Below the pieces are notes generated by a model. It was not told where the DNA came from and searched no databases. It worked only from the letters and a program-made list of their open reading frames with translations. The position numbers and the translations under genes were made by a program. 64,000 bases of DNA, taken from NCBI RefSeq assembly GCF_000023585.1, contig NC_012914.1, positions 2,247,001 through 2,311,000 of the forward strand, in the 5' to 3' direction. Source of the DNA: Paenibacillus sp. JDR-2 (GTDB lineage: Bacteria > Bacillota > Bacilli > Paenibacillales > Paenibacillaceae). Within the stretch, counting starts at the first letter, position 1, and each line of letters starts with the position of its first letter. Positions 37,221 through 47,132 of the stretch are shown piece after piece.

Positions 37221-38129
37221 ATGACATCAAAAAGACTGCTGGGCGGCGCGCCTCTGTCAGACCGGCTTCTGAGCGTGTTCGTATACGTATTCGTCATCTT
37301 CGTAATGATCATCACTTTGTATCCGTTTCTGAACGTGCTTGCTCTTTCATTTAACGATTCCGTAGACAGCGTTAGGGGCGGGATTACGATTTTCCCGCGT
37401 GACTTTACTACTGAAAACTATAAAGTAATCTTCTCCTTCGGAGGATTGATTACCGGCTTCAAAATCTCCGTATTACGTACGGTAGCCGGTACAATCGTTG
37501 GTTTGATCAGTGCTTCGATGCTCGCGTTTACGCTGAGCCGTCCGGATTTCCAAGGACGCAAATTCGTATCGGTCTTCCTTGCGCTGACCATGTATGTTTC
37601 GGGCGGTCTGATTCCGGTCTACTTCCTGATCCGGGACCTGCACATGATGGGAACATTCTGGGTCTATATCCTTCCGGGTCTCGTAAGTGCCTTTAACGTA
37701 TTCGTTATCCGCTCCTTTATGGATGGCATTCCATATGCGCTGCAAGAGTCGGCCAAGCTCGACGGCGCGAATGATTTTACGATCTATTGGCGCATTATTC
37801 TTCCGATGGCAAAGCCGGCGCTGGCAACAATCGCTTTGTTCCTCGCCGTCGGTCAATGGAATTCCTGGTTCGATACTTATCTCTACAACGGTTCCAAAGA
37901 ATCGCTGACTACGCTGCAGTTCGAGCTGATGAAGGTACTGCAAAGTACGACTTCCGGCAATAACGTGGATATCCATAACTCGAACATGACGCAAATGATG
38001 TCTTCGGTTTCCCCGGAATCCGTAAAAATGGCGATTACGATCGTCGTGACCGTACCAATCCTGGTTGTTTATCCTTTCTTGCAGAGATACTTCGTTAAAG
38101 GCATGACATTAGGCGCCGTAAAAGGCTGA
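37221..38129 (+). CDS. ABC sugar permease, YtcP/AraQ type
   Basis: A 302-residue permease with six helices and the EAA motif QESAKLDGANDFTIYWRIILP (about 175-195). It forms a heterodimer with the preceding permease. The ATG follows AAGGAGGAG. The C-terminus MTLGAVKG is typical of the YtcP group. It lies 79 bp before the binding-protein gene. Confidence 0.93.
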   Translation: MTSKRLLGGAPLSDRLLSVFVYVFVIFVMIITLYPFLNVLALSFNDSVDSVRGGITIFPRDFTTENYKVIFSFGGLITGFKISVLRTVAGTIVGLISASMLAFTLSRPDFQGRKFVSVFLALTMYVSGGLIPVYFLIRDLHMMGTFWVYILPGLVSAFNVFVIRSFMDGIPYALQESAKLDGANDFTIYWRIILPMAKPALATIALFLAVGQWNSWFDTYLYNGSKESLTTLQFELMKVLQSTTSGNNVDIHNSNMTQMMSSVSPESVKMAITIVVTVPILVVYPFLQRYFVKGMTLGAVKG

Positions 38130-38208
38130 TCTGATGATTAGAAGCGGTATTCTTGGGGAAACCCGTTAATACGATATGGTTCTCATAAATATATAGGAGG
38201 GTTATTAC

Positions 38209-39936
38209 ATGAATCAAATCAGCAAATGGTCAAGCCTGGCATTGTCTACTACGTTAGTTGCCGGTTTGCTGGCGGGCTGCGGCAGCAATAACAATGACGA
38301 AAAGAATAGCGGCAGCAGCGCAAATACTGGCGGCAATGCAACAAACACGGAGTCTGCAGCGCCTGAAGATACTTCACCGCTCACATTGACTTATTACAGC
38401 GAAGATCCATCACCTAACTGGGCGAACATGCAAGACGAAATCGGCAAAAGCCTTACAGAGAAAACAGGCATTACCCTTGATGCGGAATTCGCGGTAGGCG
38501 ATGCGGTTCAGAAATCGTCCCTAATTGCGGCAAGCGGTGAGTATCCGGATCTGATCAGCGCAAAACAAAGTATCGCTAAGTTTGTTGACGCCGGCGCCGT
38601 ACTTGATTTAACTGATCTGATTGATAAATATGCTCCTCACTTGAAGAAACTGTTTGAAGGCAATATGAGCCGTCTTCGTTACAGCGATGATGACCATGCG
38701 ATTTACGTCATTCCTTCCTATAACGGCATTGGACAGCAGTACTTCAACGCTGGCGGCGGCTTCGAGCTGCAGCACCGCGTTGTAAAAGAACTTGGCTACC
38801 CGCAAATTCGTACGGTAGCGGATTACGAGAAAGCGATCAAAGACTACCTTGCTCTTCATCCGAAAGACGAGAACGGCAACCCGAATATCGGTCTGACACT
38901 GAATGCTGACGACTGGCATATGTACATTTCGGTAACGAACCCGGCATTCTTCGCAACAGGCGGTTCCGATGACGGCGAGTTCAACATCGACATCGATACG
39001 CAAAAAGTAACGTACCACTTCCGTCGTCCGGAAGAGAAAGACTACTTCAAATGGCTAAACCATATGAACGCTGAAGGCCTGCTGGATCCGGAAAGCTTCG
39101 TTCAAAAATACGATCAATACAAAGCGAAAGTCGCTTCCGGCCGCGTTCTTGGCTTGATTGACCAGGATTGGGATTACGGCGATGGCGAGAAAGCTCTGAA
39201 AGCAGCGGGTAAATTCGATCAAGGCTACGGACACTACCCGGTTACGATGTCTGCAGACGTGAAGGAAGCATCGTTCTGGCCAACAGGCTTCATGGGCGGC
39301 AGCGGCGTAGCGATCTCCAAAGACAATCCGGATCCGGTTCGTACGATCAAATTCCTTGACTATCTGGCTTCCGATGAAGGTCAAGTGCTTGTAAACTGGG
39401 GTATTGAAGGCAAGCAATACAATGTTGTTGACGGCAAACGCGTTATTCCTGAAGATGTAAATAACCGCAAAATCAACGACGCTGTTAACTTCACGAAAGA
39501 AACGGGTATCGGCCTTTACAACCTGCTCAGCGGTCACTACGGCGACGGCGTGAAAGATCCAAGCGGCAACTACTACACAACTAGCTTCCCTGAGCAAATC
39601 GTAGCAGGCTTCAACGATGTGGAGAAAGAAACGCTTAAAGCTTACGGTGCAACAACATGGAAAGATCTGTTCCCTAAAGAAGAAGAGTTCAAAGTTAAGC
39701 CTTGGGGCGCAGCTTGGAACATTCCGGTTCCTGGCGACAGCGAAGCCGTAGTTATCGAGAAGAAACTGACGGACATCACTTGGAAACGTATTCCTGAAGC
39801 GATCTTGGCTAAACCGGAAGACTTTGATAAAATTTGGGATGCATACCAACAAGAGCTGGTAAAAGCTAATGTTGAAAAAGCGGAAAAAATCCGTGAAGAT
39901 CTGGTTAAAGCCCGCGTTAAATTGTGGAGCGAATAA
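38209..39936 (+). CDS. Extracellular solute-binding lipoprotein (LipO/YtcQ type)
   Basis: A 575-residue lipoprotein. The signal peptide ends in the lipobox LLAGC (Cys about 24), followed by a Ser/Asn/Gly-rich tether, and a large type-II binding fold. The length (about 550) and the partner permeases place it in the LipO group that captures oligosaccharides outside the cell and hands them to the permease pair. The ATG follows AGGAGGG. A terminator lies after it. The ligand is unknown; the neighbouring alpha-xylosidase and alpha-fucosidase suggest a decorated plant oligosaccharide. Confidence 0.93.
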   Translation: MNQISKWSSLALSTTLVAGLLAGCGSNNNDEKNSGSSANTGGNATNTESAAPEDTSPLTLTYYSEDPSPNWANMQDEIGKSLTEKTGITLDAEFAVGDAVQKSSLIAASGEYPDLISAKQSIAKFVDAGAVLDLTDLIDKYAPHLKKLFEGNMSRLRYSDDDHAIYVIPSYNGIGQQYFNAGGGFELQHRVVKELGYPQIRTVADYEKAIKDYLALHPKDENGNPNIGLTLNADDWHMYISVTNPAFFATGGSDDGEFNIDIDTQKVTYHFRRPEEKDYFKWLNHMNAEGLLDPESFVQKYDQYKAKVASGRVLGLIDQDWDYGDGEKALKAAGKFDQGYGHYPVTMSADVKEASFWPTGFMGGSGVAISKDNPDPVRTIKFLDYLASDEGQVLVNWGIEGKQYNVVDGKRVIPEDVNNRKINDAVNFTKETGIGLYNLLSGHYGDGVKDPSGNYYTTSFPEQIVAGFNDVEKETLKAYGATTWKDLFPKEEEFKVKPWGAAWNIPVPGDSEAVVIEKKLTDITWKRIPEAILAKPEDFDKIWDAYQQELVKANVEKAEKIREDLVKARVKLWSE

Positions 39937-39952
39937 TAAGCATTTGATTATA

Positions 39953-39986
39953 AGAGAGCCCGAATTTTGCGGGCTCTCTTTGGCTT
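39953..39986 (+). terminator. Terminator after the binding-protein gene
   Basis: AGAGAGCCCG and CGGGCTCTCT form a 10-bp stem with AATTTTG as loop, followed by TTGGCTT. It may allow partial read-through into the fucosidase gene 20 bp further on. Confidence 0.7.
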
Positions 39987-40006
39987 AGGGAGACGGAGGA
40001 TGCGTT

Positions 40007-42370
40007 ATGGGGAAAGCAAGGGATTGGAAGCTCTGGTATGAGCAGCCGGCATCGGTATGGGAAGAAGCCTTGCCAATCGGCAACGGCCGGATTGGCGGAA
40101 TGGTATTCGCGGGGACGGAAATCGATCAAATTCTGCTGAATGAGGATACATTATGGGCCGGTTTTCCGCGGGACCCGATTAATTATGAAGCCCAGCGTTA
40201 CTTGGCCAAGGCTAGACAGCTTATATTTTCCGGGAAATACGCGGAAGCCGAGCGGCTGATTGAATCAACCATGCAAGGACGGGATGTTGAGCCTTATTTG
40301 CCGCTTGGCGGTCTTTCGATCGTGCGCAGAGAAGACCGGGAATCCGCCGTATCGCAATACAAACGGGAACTGCATCTGAATGAAGGGATTGCTGCAGCCT
40401 GCTACCAGGATGGCGATGTTACGGTACAGTCCCAATATTTCGTGAGCGTGCCGGACCAAGCGCTTGTTGTCCGTTATGAAGCTGCAGGGGGGACTTTGAA
40501 CCGCGATATCGTTATGGATTCCTTACTGCAGTACCGGTTAGAGGAAGCAGGAGAGCGGCAGCTTCATCTCATTGGACAAGCTCCAAGCCATGTGGCCGGC
40601 AATTATCATAAAGATCATCCTATGGATGTCCTTTATGAGGAAGGGCTTGGCCTGCCGTTCGAGATCCGGGTGAAGGTGGAGACCGATGGAACGGTGAAGA
40701 ACGGTGAGAAGGGGCTTGAGGTCCGGAATGCGGCTTATCTTCATATTTATTTGACTGCCGAAACGGGCTTTGCCGGGTACGATCAGTCGCCGGATCAGGA
40801 AGCTTGCTCGGCACGCTGCTCTATTCGCCTGGAAAAGGCTGCGGCTCTCGGATTCGAAGGACTGCTTAGCCGTCATACCGAAGATCACCGGCAGTTGTTC
40901 GACCGTGTTTCCTTCTCTTTAGCGGATGAAACGGACGGTTCCGATAAGCCTACCGACCGCAGGCTTGCGGACTATCAAACGACCAAGCAGGACTCTCATT
41001 TGGAGGCGCTTTATTTCCATTTCGGACGTTACCTTCTGATGGGAAGCTCGAGACCTGGTACCCAGCCCGCGAATCTGCAGGGAATCTGGAATCATCATGT
41101 GTCGCCGCCATGGCATAGCGATTACACGATTAACATCAATACGCAGATGAATTACTGGCCTGCCGAAGTATGCAACCTCAGCGAATGTCACGAGCCGCTC
41201 TTCACCATGCTTAGGGAAATGAGTGAAGCCGGTTCGCGTACAGCGAGAATTCATTACGGCAGCCGAGGCTGGACCGCCCACCATAATGTGGACATTTGGC
41301 GGATGACGACGCCAACCGGCGGAAGCGCCAGCTGGGCATTCTGGCCGCTTGGCGGCGCATGGCTTGTCCGTCAGGTATGGGAGAGCTATCTGTATAACAT
41401 GGATAAGGATTTTCTCGGCGAGAAAGCTTATCCGCTGCTTAAAGGAGCGGCTTTATTCTGCCTGGATTGGCTGGTCGAAGGACCAAACGGCGATTTGGTT
41501 ACGAATCCGTCCACCTCGCCGGAGAACAAGTTTTTGACAAGCGAAGGAGAGCCATGCAGCGTTTCGTATGGTTCTACGATGGATATCGCTATCATTCGCG
41601 ATCTGTTCCAGAACTGTTTGGAAGCTATTGATGCACTAGGCGTTGAAGAAGCGGAGTTCCGCGACGAGCTTCTTGCATCGCTGGACCGTCTTCCTGCTTA
41701 CAAGATTGGCCGTCACGGCCAACTGCAGGAATGGTATGAGGATTTCGAAGAAAGCGAGCCGGGGCATCGCCACGTTTCGCATTTGTACGGGGTTTATCCG
41801 GGCAAAGAAATTAACGAAAAGAAGCCGGAGCTGCTGGAAGCGGTTGTTGCGACGCTTGATCGCAGGCTGGCGAACGGCGGCGGGCACACCGGCTGGAGCT
41901 GCGCTTGGCTGCTGAATCTGTTTGCCCGATTGAAGGATGAGAAGCAGGCCTACGGTGCCGTACAGACCTTGCTTGCGCGATCCACTTACCCGAATCTGCT
42001 TGACGCCCATCCGCCGTTCCAGATTGACGGCAACTTCGGCGGAAGCGCGGGTATAGCCGAGCTTCTGCTCCAAAGCCATCTGGATACTATCGACCTGCTG
42101 CCTGCGCTGCCCGCATCGTGGACAAATGGCCAGATCAGCGGTTTGAAGGCAAGAGGCGGATATGTGGTTGATGTGGAATGGGCGAATGGAACGCTGAAGC
42201 AGGCTGCCATTGAAGCAAGAATAAGCGGCGTATGCAAGCTTCGCTATGCCGGTTCTATCCGCGTGGAGGATGAGAAAGGGACGGCCGTTGCTCTTAGCGA
42301 CGGCGGGTTCGAAGCAGAGCAAGGCTGTATGTATTACGTATATACGGACGCAACTGAGATGCAAAAATAG
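40007..42370 (+). CDS. GH95 alpha-L-fucosidase
   Basis: A 787-residue inverting glycosidase of family 95, near the usual length for single-domain members. The family opening WYEQPASVWEEALPIGNGRIG, the barrel motifs NLQGIWNHHVSPPWHSDY and MNYWPAEVCNLSE, and the active-site stretch TNPSTSPENKF are clear. The family cleaves terminal alpha-1,2-fucose, or alpha-galactose in some members. No signal peptide is present, so it works on imported oligosaccharides. ATG follows GGAGG. It is the last gene of the importer cluster. In plant material, alpha-1,2-fucose occurs on xyloglucan, consistent with the neighbouring alpha-xylosidase. Confidence 0.93.
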   Translation: MGKARDWKLWYEQPASVWEEALPIGNGRIGGMVFAGTEIDQILLNEDTLWAGFPRDPINYEAQRYLAKARQLIFSGKYAEAERLIESTMQGRDVEPYLPLGGLSIVRREDRESAVSQYKRELHLNEGIAAACYQDGDVTVQSQYFVSVPDQALVVRYEAAGGTLNRDIVMDSLLQYRLEEAGERQLHLIGQAPSHVAGNYHKDHPMDVLYEEGLGLPFEIRVKVETDGTVKNGEKGLEVRNAAYLHIYLTAETGFAGYDQSPDQEACSARCSIRLEKAAALGFEGLLSRHTEDHRQLFDRVSFSLADETDGSDKPTDRRLADYQTTKQDSHLEALYFHFGRYLLMGSSRPGTQPANLQGIWNHHVSPPWHSDYTININTQMNYWPAEVCNLSECHEPLFTMLREMSEAGSRTARIHYGSRGWTAHHNVDIWRMTTPTGGSASWAFWPLGGAWLVRQVWESYLYNMDKDFLGEKAYPLLKGAALFCLDWLVEGPNGDLVTNPSTSPENKFLTSEGEPCSVSYGSTMDIAIIRDLFQNCLEAIDALGVEEAEFRDELLASLDRLPAYKIGRHGQLQEWYEDFEESEPGHRHVSHLYGVYPGKEINEKKPELLEAVVATLDRRLANGGGHTGWSCAWLLNLFARLKDEKQAYGAVQTLLARSTYPNLLDAHPPFQIDGNFGGSAGIAELLLQSHLDTIDLLPALPASWTNGQISGLKARGGYVVDVEWANGTLKQAAIEARISGVCKLRYAGSIRVEDEKGTAVALSDGGFEAEQGCMYYVYTDATEMQK

Positions 42371-42454
42371 TTGTCCCGCCTGGTTGAATGAGGTAACCGT
42401 CTCCTCTCTCCCAAAATATGATACTAGTAATCGTCATAGGAGAGGAGATTCATC

Positions 42455-43006
42455 ATGTCACACGGCAAGAAGGCAAGGATCAGTTTATCTCCGCCGGAAA
42501 TTACGTATTATAATGAGATCAAATATTCGGTTGGCAAAGACCCGCTTGTTAAGGTTGGTCGGCTGGAGGATCACGGAGACGGTCAATTCGAGGTTAAGCT
42601 GTTAGTAAAAGGGATCAAAAAGGCAAAGGCGTTGGCAACCCTAATGGCTTCGGACAAGGTCATTGGAGAGATCGGCATTCACGTTAAAGTCATCAGCAGC
42701 GGGAGGGCAATTAGCCCGATTGCTCGTGCCTTGACGGCGAAAGAGATTGCGGGACTGTACAGGATCGCATTTCGCACAAACCGGATCTTCCAGTTTGTCG
42801 CCCTTCGATCGATATTCGGCAGCACCTACGTTTATCCGGTTTTCCGGATTAAAGTCGTCCAGTTCTACAATGATGACCTTTCCGACTTCTACGGGAACTA
42901 TAATAACGTAGCGGCCTTTGTGTTCCGCAATGTTCTCTTGAACGAAATCGACGGAGTCCATATTCAATTCTCAACGGCTAAAAAGAGAAGAAGCAGGAAG
43001 AAATAA
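42455..43006 (+). CDS. Hypothetical protein, 183 residues
   Basis: A soluble, basic protein without signal peptide or recognised domain. The ATG follows AGGAGAGGAG, a very strong site. Predicted secondary structure is mixed, with a hydrophobic aromatic stretch (NRIFQFVALRSIFGSTYVYPVF, about 109-130) and an Arg/Lys-rich tail (KKRRSRKK) that could bind nucleic acid or membrane. It stands alone between the fucosidase and the second sensor kinase and is followed by a terminator. I do not recognise a function. Confidence 0.75.
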   Translation: MSHGKKARISLSPPEITYYNEIKYSVGKDPLVKVGRLEDHGDGQFEVKLLVKGIKKAKALATLMASDKVIGEIGIHVKVISSGRAISPIARALTAKEIAGLYRIAFRTNRIFQFVALRSIFGSTYVYPVFRIKVVQFYNDDLSDFYGNYNNVAAFVFRNVLLNEIDGVHIQFSTAKKRRSRKK

Positions 43007-43017
43007 GTTAATGTCTG

Positions 43018-43061
43018 AAGCGGCTGCGCAGGAAACCCTGTACAGCCGCTTTTGTTTTTTT
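43018..43061 (+). terminator. Rho-independent terminator
   Basis: AAGCGGCTG and CAGCCGCTT pair, with CAGG/CCTG inside the arm, followed by TTGTTTTTTT. Confidence 0.85.
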
Positions 43062-43128
43062 CCTTGCGGACGGGCGTATCCGTCAAGTAAATTGAGAGGT
43101 ATACATCCTAGTGAAGGACTGAGCGCCA

Positions 43129-44940
43129 ATGTTCACCCGATTATTCCGCTTGTTAACGCCGGCTACGTTTAAAAACCGGATCTTGCTGTCCCTCCTGATC
43201 TTCCTTCTTGTTCCTATCGCGCTGCTATTCCTATACAATTTCCGGGAGACGGAAGAGCTGCTACAGCGGAACGCATCCGACAAAAATATCGAGCAGCTTG
43301 AAGGTCTTAAGACCGATCTTGTTGATCTGATGAGTCTAGTCATGAAGACGGGAATGCTGCTGGAGCAGGATTCCGTCCTTCGTCAGGTCATGCAAAAGCC
43401 GGAGCAATACGATGCCATCAACCGCAAGAAAATCGTTGAAAATAAGTTTGCGGGTATCGAGAACAGCTTTTTCCTTACGGGAGCTACGGTTTACTATACC
43501 TTGATCGACTTAAAAGGAAACGCTTACACCTCTTATACGCCGGAGAATTCCTTGAATTACGAGGAAATCAGCTCGGAAGCCTGGGTACGGGAGCTGAAGC
43601 GGGAAGGCGGTCAACGGTATATTTGGCGCACGAATGATCAATCCACCGAAATACGGGAGGTAAAGGGCAACCGGATGCTCAGCCTTTTTGAATTGTTGAG
43701 GGACGACGGTCTGAAGCCTTTTGCTTACGGGCGGTTCAGCATTGATTACGAAGCATGGTTTGCGGAGAAAACGCAAGGCAGCGGCGGGGAAGGGGCTTAT
43801 TTCCTGCTGGATGCCGGCGGAAATACCATCCTGCAATCTTCCCCTGAAGAAAGCGTGCCGCCAGCGGTTGCCGCGTCCATTGCGTCAGCCGGCCGGAGCG
43901 GGGAGAGCGATGCTTCCTCCACATCCATCTTGAATAACCGGATAATGTATACGTATAGCAATGTTCAGGAGCTTGACGGTTATCTTGTTAAGAAGGTTCC
44001 TCTATCGTTGCTGTTTAATGAGGTGGACAAGCAGAAGAAGCGTTCTTTTGCCCTCTATATCACCATTCTGATCCTGTTTATGCTGATGATTTACTTCATT
44101 TCCTCCACGGTTACCGGACCGCTGAAGCTGCTTCAGCGAAAGATGGAAACAACGGTCAAATCCAATCTGAAGGCCAAGCTGCCGGAGCAGGGAAGGGGCG
44201 AGATTCTGGCCTTAACCCGAAGCTTCAACTCCATGATAACCGACATTAACGGTCTTTTGGAAAGATTAAAGCTGGAGGAGCGGCAGAAGCAGTATGTCCG
44301 GTTCCAGGTGCTGCTGGGGCAGATGAATCCCCATTTTCTGCTGAACACGCTCAATACGATCAAAAGCATTGCTTTGGATAAGGACGAGGACGATATTTAC
44401 GATATTTGCGTAGCGCTCGGAAAGATACTGGAAACGACGTTAAATACGGAGGCTGACCTTATTCTTCTCAAGGAGGAGATCGTCCTTATTGAATCTTACA
44501 TGGACATTCAGCGGAAGCGGTTTGGACACGGCATTGAGGTTCAATACGAGGTAGAGGGCGAGCTTGAATTTGCGCTAATTCCGAAGTTCAGTCTGCAGCC
44601 GCTCGTGGAAAATTCCCTGCTGCACGGTTTTGGACAATCCCAGCGGGGAGGGCGCATCGTTATACGGGCAGCTAGCCGGGGCAAGCAGCTTATTCTGGAA
44701 GTGATCGATAACGGAGTTGGTATCGAGAAGGCGAAGAACAATCAATCCGCGCGGAAACGGAAAAGCATCGGTATCCAGAACCTGCGGGAGAGTCTGGAGC
44801 TTATGTTTAAAAATCAGCCTTCGGGGCTCCAGGTGGAATCGTCGGAAGAAGGAACGCGGGTGACGATGAATTGCCCGCTGCTATTATCCAAACCTTATAC
44901 GGAGGAGGGGCTTACCCATGTGGCGGACATTAATCGTTGA
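43129..44940 (+). CDS. YesM-type sensor histidine kinase (second system)
   Basis: A 603-residue membrane kinase: TM1 about 19-39, an extracellular sensor of about 250 residues, TM2 about 304-325, HAMP (about 325-378), phosphoacceptor His402 in MNPHFLLN and ATPase motifs (LVENSLLHG, VIDNGVGIEK). It overlaps the response-regulator gene by 23 bp. Sensor sequence differs clearly from the first kinase, so a different ligand is expected. It presumably controls the following binding protein-permease-oxidoreductase genes. Confidence 0.92.
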   Translation: MFTRLFRLLTPATFKNRILLSLLIFLLVPIALLFLYNFRETEELLQRNASDKNIEQLEGLKTDLVDLMSLVMKTGMLLEQDSVLRQVMQKPEQYDAINRKKIVENKFAGIENSFFLTGATVYYTLIDLKGNAYTSYTPENSLNYEEISSEAWVRELKREGGQRYIWRTNDQSTEIREVKGNRMLSLFELLRDDGLKPFAYGRFSIDYEAWFAEKTQGSGGEGAYFLLDAGGNTILQSSPEESVPPAVAASIASAGRSGESDASSTSILNNRIMYTYSNVQELDGYLVKKVPLSLLFNEVDKQKKRSFALYITILILFMLMIYFISSTVTGPLKLLQRKMETTVKSNLKAKLPEQGRGEILALTRSFNSMITDINGLLERLKLEERQKQYVRFQVLLGQMNPHFLLNTLNTIKSIALDKDEDDIYDICVALGKILETTLNTEADLILLKEEIVLIESYMDIQRKRFGHGIEVQYEVEGELEFALIPKFSLQPLVENSLLHGFGQSQRGGRIVIRAASRGKQLILEVIDNGVGIEKAKNNQSARKRKSIGIQNLRESLELMFKNQPSGLQVESSEEGTRVTMNCPLLLSKPYTEEGLTHVADINR

Positions 44941-45685
44941 GGATGAGCAGCATGCAAGGGCAAGCTTGCGCAAATTATTTTCGAAGGCGGATATTCCCTT
45001 TGAGATCGTTGGTGAAGCGGCAGATGGCGAAGAAGGGCTGCGGATGATCCGGGAGCTTCAGCCCGATGTCGTGATATCCGATATTTTTATGCCGGTAATG
45101 GACGGCGTACGGCTCTTGCAGCTTGCCAGGGAGGAAGGGCTCGAATGCCGGTTTGTTATGCTTACGGCCGTCAGCGAATTCGAATATGCCCGCCAAGCAG
45201 TAGAATACGGAGCTTCCGGGTACTTGATGAAGCTCTCTTTGGATTTGGCAGGCTTAAGGCAGGCAATGGAGAAGGTAGCTGCCGAGCTTGCGAGAATGGA
45301 GAAGCTGCGCAAGGCGGACAAATGGTTTCCGGAGAAGACGGCGCAGGAACCTACCGATCATCCGGAGATGAACCGCATTATCGCCTATATTGAAGAGCAT
45401 TTCGCCGAGGACATTACCTTGAAGAGTCTGGCCGATTGGATCCGCATGGATGCAAGCTACGTCAGCGATTTGTTCAAGAAGAAGACGGGGTCTACCTTAA
45501 CGCATTATATCCAGAACCGCCGCGTTGCGGCAGCGAAAATGCTGCTTGCCGAAACCGAGCGTACCGTCAGCGATATCGGCCGGACCGTAGGCTTCGAGAA
45601 TGACAACTACTTCATCAAAATCTTCAAACGCTGGTGCGGCGTCACGCCAAACGAATACCGCAAAGAACAAAAATTCGTTCTATGA
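44918..45685 (+). CDS. Response regulator (REC plus AraC HTH), short YesN type
   Basis: A 255-residue regulator: receiver domain with Asp55 in VISDIFMPVMDG, then directly the AraC HTH (about 155-250: LKSLADWIRMDASYVSDLFK and VSDIGRTVGFENDNYFIKIFK). It lacks the long middle region of the first system. ATG at 44918 lies inside the kinase gene after GGAGGAGGGG. It probably activates the downstream importer. Confidence 0.92.
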   Translation: MWRTLIVEDEQHARASLRKLFSKADIPFEIVGEAADGEEGLRMIRELQPDVVISDIFMPVMDGVRLLQLAREEGLECRFVMLTAVSEFEYARQAVEYGASGYLMKLSLDLAGLRQAMEKVAAELARMEKLRKADKWFPEKTAQEPTDHPEMNRIIAYIEEHFAEDITLKSLADWIRMDASYVSDLFKKKTGSTLTHYIQNRRVAAAKMLLAETERTVSDIGRTVGFENDNYFIKIFKRWCGVTPNEYRKEQKFVL

Positions 45686-45779
45686 TTCCCCAAACGCTGT
45701 TCATCCCCCAATGGCCGGGCAGGTGATAAAGTTAAAGACGTAGCAAACAGGCTGGACATCTTCAGAAGGGGGAAAACGA

Positions 45780-47111
45780 ATGAAAAGAAAAGGCTGGTTA
45801 AAGACAGTACTGATTACGACTTTGGCTGCAACGATTCTTGGGGCATGCGGAAGCAATGGCGGCAATAACGGAAATACCGGTGCAAGCCCCGGAACGGCAA
45901 GCGAATCGCCGGCAGGCAAACCCGGTGAAAAAGTGAAGCTTACCTTGTGGGGAGCCGTTCCCGCTGAAGCGGGCCCTCAAGCCGTCATTGACAACTGGAA
46001 TAAGGAAAATCCGGATATTCAGGTTGAATATATCCGCTACGTCAACGATGATCCGGGCAACCTGAAGCTTGACACGGCGCTTATGACCGGACAGGATGCG
46101 GACCTCTATATCAACTACACGCTCACCCGTCTGCAAAAACGCGTTGACGCCGGCGTAGCTCTGGATCTCAGCGGAAAAACCGATTACAACATCGATGATC
46201 AGATGGGGCAGGATGCTGCGCAATGGAAAATCGGGGATAAATATTACGGCATTCCCACAAAGAAAAATATGCTGTTTATCTGGCTGAACAAAGATATGCT
46301 GGATGCTGCCGGACTGCCGATCCCGTCTGTAGACTGGACTTGGGATGATTTGAGAGAGTATGCGAGTAAATTGAAAAAAGACAAAGTATACGGGCTGCTT
46401 CAGCATGATGCTGCTTTTACGGCTACAATCGACGGAACGATTGCCGGTCTTGGCGTAACGAAGCCGGACGGAACTTCCAACTTCGATAACGATCTCTGGA
46501 AGAAGCAATTGCAAACGGTTCATGACATGATGTTTGTAGACAAATCGACGCCGGAGTACGGCGAGCAGGTAACGAGCAAGATGCCGGTAGACACGATGTT
46601 CCTGAAAGGCGAAGCAGCGATGCTGTCGGCAGGCGAATTTATTTTCCGTAATGCGAATGACCTGACCAATTTCCCTCATGACTTCAAAATCGCGTTCGCT
46701 ACGATTCCTAAAGTAACGGCGGACCAAAAGGATTACAAGTATCCGGGCGGTCTAGGCGACGTGCTTTCCGTAAACGCGAAATCCAAACACCAGGACGCTG
46801 CCTGGAAGTTCGCGAAATGGTATGCGGACGGCGGCATGCTGCCGATGGCAAGCGGCGGACGTATTCCGTCCTCGAAGAGCGTAGACAACAAACAAGCAAT
46901 GGATTTGCTGCTTAAAGGGGTAGAAGACAAGTACGATACCGAATCGATGAACAAAGTCGTATTTGGCCAGTTCCCTTCGTTCCAGCTCAGCGTGCCGCAG
47001 CAGGCACTGGATGCGCGGAAGGAAGAGTACGAGAAATTCTTCCTGAACGAGCAGGATCTTGATACGACTCTCAAAAATATGGCCAAACGCCATCAGGAAT
47101 ATATCAAGTAA
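45780..47111 (+). CDS. Sugar ABC transporter substrate-binding lipoprotein
   Basis: A 443-residue lipoprotein: signal peptide with lipobox ILGAC (Cys about 22), a Gly/Asn-rich tether, then a family-1 binding domain (VKLTLWGAVPAEAGPQAVID). The length matches MalE/UgpB-like CUT1 proteins. ATG follows GAAGGGGG. It is separated from its permeases by a stable hairpin. The ligand is unknown; a mono- or oligosaccharide is likely. Confidence 0.92.
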   Translation: MKRKGWLKTVLITTLAATILGACGSNGGNNGNTGASPGTASESPAGKPGEKVKLTLWGAVPAEAGPQAVIDNWNKENPDIQVEYIRYVNDDPGNLKLDTALMTGQDADLYINYTLTRLQKRVDAGVALDLSGKTDYNIDDQMGQDAAQWKIGDKYYGIPTKKNMLFIWLNKDMLDAAGLPIPSVDWTWDDLREYASKLKKDKVYGLLQHDAAFTATIDGTIAGLGVTKPDGTSNFDNDLWKKQLQTVHDMMFVDKSTPEYGEQVTSKMPVDTMFLKGEAAMLSAGEFIFRNANDLTNFPHDFKIAFATIPKVTADQKDYKYPGGLGDVLSVNAKSKHQDAAWKFAKWYADGGMLPMASGGRIPSSKSVDNKQAMDLLLKGVEDKYDTESMNKVVFGQFPSFQLSVPQQALDARKEEYEKFFLNEQDLDTTLKNMAKRHQEYIK

Positions 47112-47132
47112 CCGAATATAGCCTTTCAGCCC

